The notes beneath the pieces were generated by a model. That model made no database searches and was not told the DNA's origin. It saw only the letters and a program-made list of their open reading frames with translations. This document shows positions 30,703-37,079 of a DNA stretch of 37,079 bases, in pieces. A program made the position numbers and the translations under genes. The stretch is from Hydnum rufescens UP504 (taxonomy: Eukaryota > Basidiomycota > Agaricomycetes > Cantharellales > Hydnaceae), in NCBI GenBank assembly GCA_014904985.1, contig MU129014.1:67256-104334 (forward strand), given 5' to 3'. Every line of letters begins with the position of its first letter. The stretch's first letter is position 1.

Positions 30703-33045
30703 ATGCCACCTAAGACATATCAAGCCCGAAAAAGGACCACAAGGCCTGCTGCCACCCCGGCAGGTCGAATGGCCCGGTCCTCTACAATAACCAATGACAC
30801 CGCAGTCCCTTCAACGAGCAGTGAATCTGCTAGTGGGCCCCAGACGAGAGAGTCTTCTGACACAACTGGCGAAGCTTCCAGCACCCCCATTACGCGCCCT
30901 GTCCCTCAGCGTAATGAGTGGTTTATTGACGTTCCGTCGTTGCGATCGCACCAACAAACGGTTCAGCTCGCTCCACCTCGATCTAGAAACCATCCCAGTG
31001 TACCTACAGTGCGTTTCCTATCCATTTTATTTCCTAGATTGCTTTAAATTGACTTCCACTACAGTCCATTCCTTATTCTTCGAATCCTGCTGGTCACTCC
31101 CCATCTCCTGCTGGTTCTCCCGCTCCATTTCCTGGTCTTTCTCGTGCTCAATCACCCCGTATTCCTCATGCTCAATCGCCCTGTATTCCTCGTGCTCAAT
31201 CATCCCATATTCCTTGCACTCAATCGCCCCGTATTCATCATGCTCAATCTCGCAATTGCTCTTGTGGTCGTCCTCACACTTGGTCTCCTGCTCAGTCCCC
31301 TGCTCAGTCCCCTGCTCAGGCCGCCACTTGGTCTCCCCAGCCCCCAAGTCATACCTCATCTCACACATTTGGCAATTCTCCATTCGTTGGGGATTTTGAT
31401 CATGAGGTTGAGCCTTCTGGTCTATATCATCAGTGTGAAAATTCGGTCATTTTGGATCCACCAAATCCAAATGATGGGAATCCAGATGTTGAGGATGACA
31501 ACTCAGTTGCCGAGGAGGGTGACACTGTGCAAATCAAATCACAGGGTGGACCATTTACAGACGAACAAGTTGCTGAGATCAGAGGCATTGTTGAATCCAT
31601 GAACCGTGAGCTCAAGCGCAAGGCAAAAGAGTGGGACAGGCCTCTTGAGTCTGTGATGCGGATCGGGAACCTTGCAATAAGCATGAGAGAACGGCGAAGT
31701 GCTGGGAATCCATGGAATGCGTATCAGGCCTCGTACGAGAAGGACCCTGAGCCAGACCATCCCCATCACGAGTATGTGGAAAAGTCATTCAGCCAGCCTA
31801 TTGTGAGCTCATTGCTGCACACGGTGGTGAAGACTCCGATGCATGGAAAAAGAAATCAAGGAGCTTGTGGATCAGCACAATGCCTCAAAGGCAGCCCAAG
31901 CTTTTGATATTGCCCTCTCACCGGCTGCGATGGGCAAAGTCATTAAGCAGACTATGAAGCGCTGGAAGGATGACTTGAAATGGATGGCCACTATGAACAT
32001 CCACAGGTTCTGTGGAATCATCAGCAGTGTTCCTGACAAGGTGGCTTCAAAACAGAATGCTCTATTCACTGGCTTGCCAGCAATGAAGGACTGGCTAAAT
32101 TTGTCTTTCCCAAAAGACAGTACATCGTTGAAGATGATTCATTCCCACATCCTGGTCTATCAGGGGAACATCTTCTTACCCAAAATCAGAAGCAAAAGAT
32201 TCCAAAGTCCATGCATCTGATGCAGAAGGAGATTTCAGAGGAGCTCAATACCTTCTGACTCCTCTGATGCGTCGGCTGTACCGCATATTACCTTGGGCAA
32301 GTCTCCCGATTCCTTGCCAACAATGAGTTGAAATTAATTGGGTTTGCAGAATCCAATTTCAAAGTCTCGTTGTCCCTTGATGTTTCTGTAGTTCTGAATG
32401 GAGAGTTGGAAGAAACTTTGGTGTACCCTTTTTCCAGCCATGGATGATTCAACAAAGGTCCGAGTTACTCAGCTCAAGCATATCGCCCAGGAGAATAATG
32501 GGAAGCTTCCCAGTGACCTGTAATTGTCTCTGATCAATTCAATAACACTCCTGACTGTTGCTCAAGTGGATGGACCAGGGGAGCCAATGAATCCAGATGC
32601 AACAGTGCCAATGGACTTCCATTTGCAGGCGTGGCTTCTGGCCCAGGAATGGGCCTCTCAAGGTGATGGCCCCTCACGGAAGAAAAAGAAGATGGGCCCT
32701 AAGCATCCAATGTCTGCTGAATTCATTGACGAGCCCAGTGACGATGATGGCCCTGTAACAGATACTTTTGAAAATCCAGGTGGAGCAAGTTCCGTTGGTG
32801 GTCAATCTAGTGGAACTACTTGGGGTGGCGCTGGGTCTTCCATCGATGGTGTTGTCAATGGTCAATTTAGTGGGAATGCTCCGAGTGGTGCCATCAATGG
32901 TCCAATGGACTGGGCCAGGGGATATGGTCAAAACCAGCAAGAATACAACCCACACGATGATCCCTTGATGGCATCCCTGTTTGCGAGGTACCCTGATTTG
33001 AACCTGGGCTTGAATCAAGGGTTTGATGATGGATTTCCTCTCTAA
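30703..33045 (+). pseudogene. Copy B, gene 2 (AQSP-repeat protein), frameshifted
   Basis: Exon 1 (30703-31008) encodes MPPKTYQARKRTTRPAATPA and a Ser/Thr-rich N-terminus. After a 56-nt intron (31009-31064), exon 2 reads SIPYSSNPAGHSPSPAGSP, then AQSPRIP-type repeats (about 31140-31260), AQSPAQSPAQ, and DPPNPNDGNPDVEDDNSVAEE. A conserved charged block follows: QVAEIRGIVESMNRELKRKAKEW, NPWNAYQASY, IKELVDQHNASKAAQAFD, MGKVIKQTMKRWKDDLKWMA. Coding similarity continues in changing frames (near 31790, 31850, 32090), then HLQAWLLAQEWASQGDG and a Gly/Ser/Asn-rich tail, stop at 33043-33045. At least three frame changes make it non-functional as read. I know no function; the charged block could bind DNA or protein. 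Confidence 0.6.
31009..31064 (+). other. Intron in copy B gene 2
   Basis: A 56-nt intron, GTGCGT...CACTACAG. Removing it joins VPT to SIPYSSNPAG in frame. The same intron is present in copy A at 1907-1962. Confidence 0.65.
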
Positions 33046-33454
33046 ATTCATCCACCCAACCTCCGTCTTGGATGTGTGCTTTGCATGCTTTTGCGTGCTT
33101 CATGCACTTTGAGTGCCTCTGCCTTCCCTTGGCCTTTTTAAGACAAAAGTTTTCCCTTCATTTGATATACTACACCTATTTCTTGGATTTAATTTCTTAA
33201 TCTCTGAAGAACTCGACTTCTTGTTAATTGCTCTATGTATATAACACATTAATTGACTTGATATCTGCCGCCATACCATGAGAAACCTTGGAGGTTGTGA
33301 GTTTGATATCAAAATCCCTGAGGGCAGACTTATGGATTGACCTAAGGTCACCCTCCTGAAATTATTTGATATCAAAGGATTCTGATGCCTGCTAGGCTTT
33401 TGATTTGATGCAGTTTGACATACCTATTAAGGCCCCTCTAAGTGGCTGACCGAG
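33046..33454. other. Interval with TTGATATCAAA-like motifs
   Basis: No gene is seen. TTTGATATCAAA-type palindromes occur near 33303 and 33371. The last 50 bases (TTTGACATACCTATTAAGG then AAGTGGCTGACC) resemble the outer ends of the large palindrome at 20085-20128 and, inverted, 10970-11010. Confidence 0.4.
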
Positions 33455-33979
33455 GTGATCTGGGACCTCACTCAGGCCATCAGTGAGGACGCCCTGAGGC
33501 ACATATTCTCATCACCTCCGGTTCGTCCTCTCTCTTGCACTATACTTGATCCCTCTGTCAATTTTTACATACATAGATCCTGTGAACTCCACTGTCTCGA
33601 TTGTCACTGAAGTCCTGAAGAAGGCAAGCAAGTTCAACCCTGCAAAGGTGTGGTATCACCACTCTTGGTGTCATTCGCCTTCTTGTCTACTCTGGTGGCG
33701 ACAAGGGAGTGATCACACCATCCTTTGTCAAGTCTCCTCTTTACGAGAGTGAGGGTGTCACGTGCTTCCCTAGCAATGAGTGTAAGCGGTCCACTAGCCC
33801 CTATTTGCAACCTACATTTTTGATTTTTATTATTATTTCTTCCCTACTTGCAGCCAGAAGGACTCACCAAGATTCACCTGTTGGGCTAGCTTTCCGCTGA
33901 GGAGGAGAAACGTATCCAGGCTGCTCTCCCTGAATTGAAGAAAAACATTGAGAAGGGTGTCAACTTCCTTGGCGCTTAG
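33455..33979 (+). pseudogene. Malate dehydrogenase gene fragment with introns
   Basis: C-terminal parts of an NAD-dependent malate dehydrogenase (malate to oxaloacetate, TCA cycle) are clear. Exon 1 (33455-33520) reads VIWDLTQAIS and, after a one-base shift, PEAHILITS. An intron of 56 nt (33521-33576) follows. Exon 2 (33577-33781) starts PVNSTVSIVTEVLKKASKF, then GITTLGVIR in another frame, then SGGDKGVITPSFVKSPLYES and GVTCFPSN. The roughly 70 residues normally between VIR and SGG, including the catalytic His region, are missing. A 72-nt intron (33782-33853) precedes exon 3 (33854-33979): PEGLTKIH, an in-frame TAG, LSAEEEKRIQAALPELKKNI and the stop. The introns show it came from genomic DNA. 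Confidence 0.85.
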
Positions 33980-34662
33980 AACTAGATTTAACTTTTACCA
34001 GCCAGTTTGCAAGCTATATAATCAGATCATTGCTAGAGCCAGTCGTGTGAAAGCCACATGATCACCTGCACCAATGGTGGCCCCCAACAACCCACACAAT
34101 GTGACAATGGAGTAAGATGTTCCAATAATGTGCCAAAAACCAGCACGGTGGTGCATGTGCGGGTGAGCCCCTTAGGCAAGCAGGAGTGTGTACTCTAAAC
34201 AAGTTGTGATAATAATAGGGTGTTTCACGATAGAACTCAAATGAACCCAAAAACAGCATTTTCGAGGCCAACTGAATTGGTTTTTGTTATCATGAAAGAC
34301 CCTAATTCAACAATAGATAATTAGATATTACATAGTATGATTGGTGTGCTCCCCAGTGTGATAATGCCTGTGGATAAATTTGAATCTGTAATGAAACTGG
34401 GATGTGTGAAGCGACCCCAGTGGGGTCGTGCTAATTGCCAAAAATGATGTGGTTGGCTCAACTGCCAAAGTTGACTTGACTTGGGTTGACTCGACTCGAG
34501 CCAATGACTTGTATATTTTATACCATGAATTAGGCTGAATCTGGATCAAGTCCTTTCAACAAAAGACTTGGCTTGACTTGGCTATTTCAAAGGGAGCCTT
34601 TTCATAGTTTGCCAGGATCTGTGATGCATGACACCATGCCTGGGGTTCAGTTCACGAGCACC

Positions 34663-34711
34663 CCTGTGACCTGTGACTGAACCTACCACAGGTTCGGTCA
34701 CAGGTCACAGG
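34663..34711. repeat. Hairpin, 22-bp stem
   Basis: Arms 34663-34684 and 34690-34711 pair around the loop ACCAC with one mismatch. The mismatch is TGAAC against the complement of GTTCG, that is, a CpG lost on one arm only. Confidence 0.7.
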
Positions 34712-34733
34712 ATTCTACTCAGTGGTTTTTGAA

Positions 34734-34765
34734 CCCATGGGGGAGGTCAAAAAATCCCCCGTGGG
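34734..34765. repeat. Hairpin, 11-bp stem
   Basis: Arm CCCATGGGGGA at 34734-34744 pairs with TCCCCCGTGGG at 34755-34765 around a 10-nt A-rich loop. The single mismatch is again at a CpG position. Confidence 0.6.
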
Positions 34766-34824
34766 ACCCCATGCAATAGCCTAAACTGAAATGTATTAAA
34801 CCACTAGAATTATACATGGGTATC

Positions 34825-35922
34825 CTAGCACTCGAAGAATACCCAGTCCTCAATAATATGTGGACATGGGGGACGGAAATAATTTGGAATCACCGCAGTG
34901 TTGTGAGCCTTGCCCACATCCCCAGATCCAGATACCAGGGGTTCATTGATGTGCATTCCATCATCTGCAGGTGGAGGGTCAGGGGCATGGGTTGGTGAGG
35001 CGGGAAGCTTGTTTGCGGTGTCTTCGTGAGCCTTGTCGGTGTCCCTAGTTCTGGGCATTGGCAGTTCATTGATGTCCATTCCATCCATTCCATCATCTGC
35101 TGGTAGAGGGGTGGCAGCATGACTCAGCCAGGCAATGCAGGTTGGGGAGGTAGGAGAAGTGTCCATGAAGTCACTACCTCCCTCTGTTCGGGCGTGTTTG
35201 TACGAATGCAGATTGTCACACAGCCTAGCTTCATCTAACACATCAGACTCAGCTTCTTTACGTTTCCCACCAGATCCGCCCATCCAACAATACCACCAAA
35301 GGCCTTGTGGCAGTTGGTTTGCGATAGGCCAGGGGAAAGGGTTCAGAAGGTCAGAGAGGCTTCTCACGAGATCTCTCCTCCTCTCTGGGACACTGATGTA
35401 GTCAAATGAGGTTTTGCGCTTCCATCAATGATCAGACCAATGAGACCAAACCGAATTTCTTGGTAGTTTTTGAAAGCCTGGGGGATGTAAGCTCGTAGGA
35501 AGGCTAAAACTACAATAGATCATGACTTACCTAGAGTCTCGACTTCCTCAGTACTGGTAGCACAGCATGTGGAAACATGAACCATGCTTTCCCTTCCTCA
35601 GACAGTAAGTTTGTGTTTGCTGACAAGGGTGTCCATGGCATGTTCGATATCTTCATCAGCGATGAGGGTGACAATGTAGGGATTCTAGTTTGTATCAGTC
35701 AATGTTTTTTTGCGATACAATGAGACATTCACATACATCAGCTCGAGCATAAATATCTGTGACGTGTACTTGGGTGGCTGCGAACCAAGCGAGAAGGTGG
35801 ACAATCCCAATGCTGAACATAGTATCTACGTCACTGTGCCAATTCAAGGCCTTGAATCCAGGATCGACACCGAGTATTCCCGATGTTACAATTACTTGTG
35901 TTGTATGGTTGACATGATGCAC
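34825..35922 (-). pseudogene. Hypothetical gene, decayed, with tandem acidic repeat
   Basis: Minus-strand pieces look like one gene. The 5' part (35922-35695) reads GVDPGFKALNWHSDVDTMFS and HLLAWFAATQVHV. The next piece (about 35681-35531), in another frame, reads PYIVTLIADEDIEHAMDTLV with one TGA, then ends at a GTAAGT donor (35530 downward). Downstream, AFLRAYIPQAFKNYQEIRFG and then ERRRDLVRSLSDLLNPFPWP are open in successive frames. The C-terminal part holds a two-unit repeat of 41 residues (123 bp), each with PPADDGM...INE. It stops at 34825. Family not recognised. Exact exon boundaries are uncertain. Confidence 0.4.
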
Positions 35923-36515
35923 TGCGGGAATGATTGACCGCGAAAATTTAGTGGAAGTATCAAGGTTTGGCGCTGTAGGTCTAATTGTTAGGACACAGAT
36001 AAACGTTTTGAAAAAGAAAGACGCTTAATGGTTGGTTAGATTTCGATTATGAAGGTAGTCGGGGCCTGTGCAACCAACAATCGACAAAGACAGTACCAGC
36101 GAGATCTAAACTCGTTGTTAGAGCTTTTGATCGACATGTAGAAAGGGTTCTTGGGGTCTGCCGAAAATACTCCAATCCTGCTGTTTCAATGGTGACTACT
36201 GGCCAGTCCAATGGTGCACTGTGTGATTCCCCTGGTGGAGTGGATTGTCCTGAGACATGTCAGGGTTTGGCAGCCAGCTCGAGGGCAGTCAGGGTGACTC
36301 TGCCGTAGGGTCATTTTGTTGCCTTGCTGGAGAAGGTCAAGCCATGACATGGGATGAAAATGGTGTTCTTATGCCATCTCCATCACTGACTGGACTGGTA
36401 GACTGGGCCTCCCCTCCACAAGGATGAGCTCTCGAGGCATGTGATTCAGAATATGCGTGTGTATACTGATTTTTGCATCTCCACTGCTCTGCATTCATGC
36501 TGATTTCCATTCCAG
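35923..36515. other. Interval without a firm gene
   Basis: This probably includes the promoter side of the minus-strand gene and an intron of the plus-strand gene that follows: an acceptor TTCCATTCCAG ends at 36515, with CTGAT about 15 bases earlier as a possible branch site. Coding before 36430 is unclear. Confidence 0.3.
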
Positions 36516-37079
36516 ATCAAGGGAATCAGGTGCATAGTTTTGATAGATATGAATGGTCATTAGCATATACAAACAGTCGCCATCCATTCCAGTTCTTTGG
36601 TCATTGGACATGGAGACTACCATGATATGTACATGCTGGCGCAGTATGGCCCCAAAGACACCATACTTAAAGAACCTCCTGGTGTGATGCCCCAGGACTT
36701 CACCCATATCCCCATGACTTACAATAAATCTGCTCCATACTGACCTTACATCCAATGACTGCCCAGTGATCCCAAGCCCTTTTCAACAGAGCTTGCAGTC
36801 AAAACTTCTAGTGGCTACCTCCTATCATCACCTTACCACAAGAATGTTACATATTTCCTGGAGAAAAACAGAGCTCTGTACATGGATTGGAAATTAGTTG
36901 CTGAATCACTCAGTATCCCCATCAGCAAAGACTTCATGCCTCATCTACCCCCATCCAGTACTTCCCTTGATACTCCCTGTTCTTTGTCTGTGCATCACAC
37001 ACAAGCTGTTTATGATAATCTCTGATGTGCATATGAATTTGGAGGCTATGCCTGTTTACTGGCTTGCCAATGTGTCCAG
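36516..37079 (+). pseudogene. Decayed hypothetical gene, truncated by window end
   Basis: From the acceptor at 36515 one frame reads IKGIRCIVLIDMNGH, GHGDYHDMYMLAQYGPKD, PPGVMPQDFTHIPMTYNKS, HKNVTYFLEKNRALYMDWKL and AYEFGGYACLLACQCV to the edge. Stops are TAG at 36561-36563 and TGA at 36741-36743, 36756-36758 and 37023-37025; the three TGA codons sit where Arg would fit. Composition between the stops is clearly protein-like. The opposite-strand ORF at 36495-36755 is a shadow. I do not recognise the family. Confidence 0.45.

Larger units (their letters stand above)
33980..34824. other. Non-coding interval with hairpins
   Basis: No gene is supported. It contains repeated TTGACTTG/TTGGCTTGACTTGG motifs (about 34465-34585), a CCCCAGTGGGG palindrome near 34415, and two strong hairpins (34663-34711 and 34734-34765). 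It may be a miniature inverted-repeat element remnant. Confidence 0.4.

Noticed and set aside
1..37079. tRNA or rRNA genes
   Set aside because: I saw no cloverleaf-like sequence with conserved A and B boxes on either strand that I could defend.

Overview
The window looks like a transposon-rich stretch of a filamentous fungus, most likely a basidiomycete (Agaricomycetes). Four things point there: short GT-AG introns of 56 and 72 nt, a Ty1/copia element of fungal type, a fragment with the CxC1-type cysteine cluster that travels with KDZ (Kyakuja-Dileera-Zisupton) transposases, and very widespread CpG-to-TpG/CpA decay. I see no bacterial operons, tRNA or rRNA genes, or CRISPR. Almost every coding region is broken. 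The breaks are mostly TGA codons where CGA (Arg) would fit, as expected from deamination of methylated CpG or a RIP-like process.

Layout. 1-5858: copy A (minus strand) of an unrecognised two-gene unit, strongly CpG-depleted and split by a 1.55-kb insertion (214-1762). 6653-9176: three decayed minus-strand coding stretches. 9500-10460: a purine-rich minisatellite. 10970-20128: a very large inverted repeat (fold-back type), with arms of about 2 kb around a 75-bp spacer; a 4.8-kb copia retrotransposon (13740-18555, target duplication CTAGT) sits in its right arm. 20133-20520: a CCATGG-rich minisatellite. 20489-21429: the 5' end of a KDZ-associated gene. 21560-22990: twelve units of about 120 bp directly upstream of it. 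23171-26022: CpG-rich DNA with possible host coding pieces. 26089-33045: copy B (plus strand) of the two-gene unit, less decayed and more complete. 33455-33979: an intron-bearing fragment of malate dehydrogenase. 34660-34765: two hairpins. 34825-37079: two further degenerate genes, the last running off the window.

How it fits together. Copies A and B are inverted and about 21 kb apart. They share an intron, so they arose by DNA-level duplication rather than retrotransposition. Gene 1 encodes a protein with proline/serine repeat tracts flanked by conserved blocks; gene 2 encodes a protein with AQSP repeats and a conserved charged domain. I recognise neither family. The fold-back element, the two-gene unit, copia and KDZ have layered on each other, and CpG decay has erased them at different rates. 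The items most worth following up are the two-gene unit and the palindromic element, neither of which matches a transposon class I can name.
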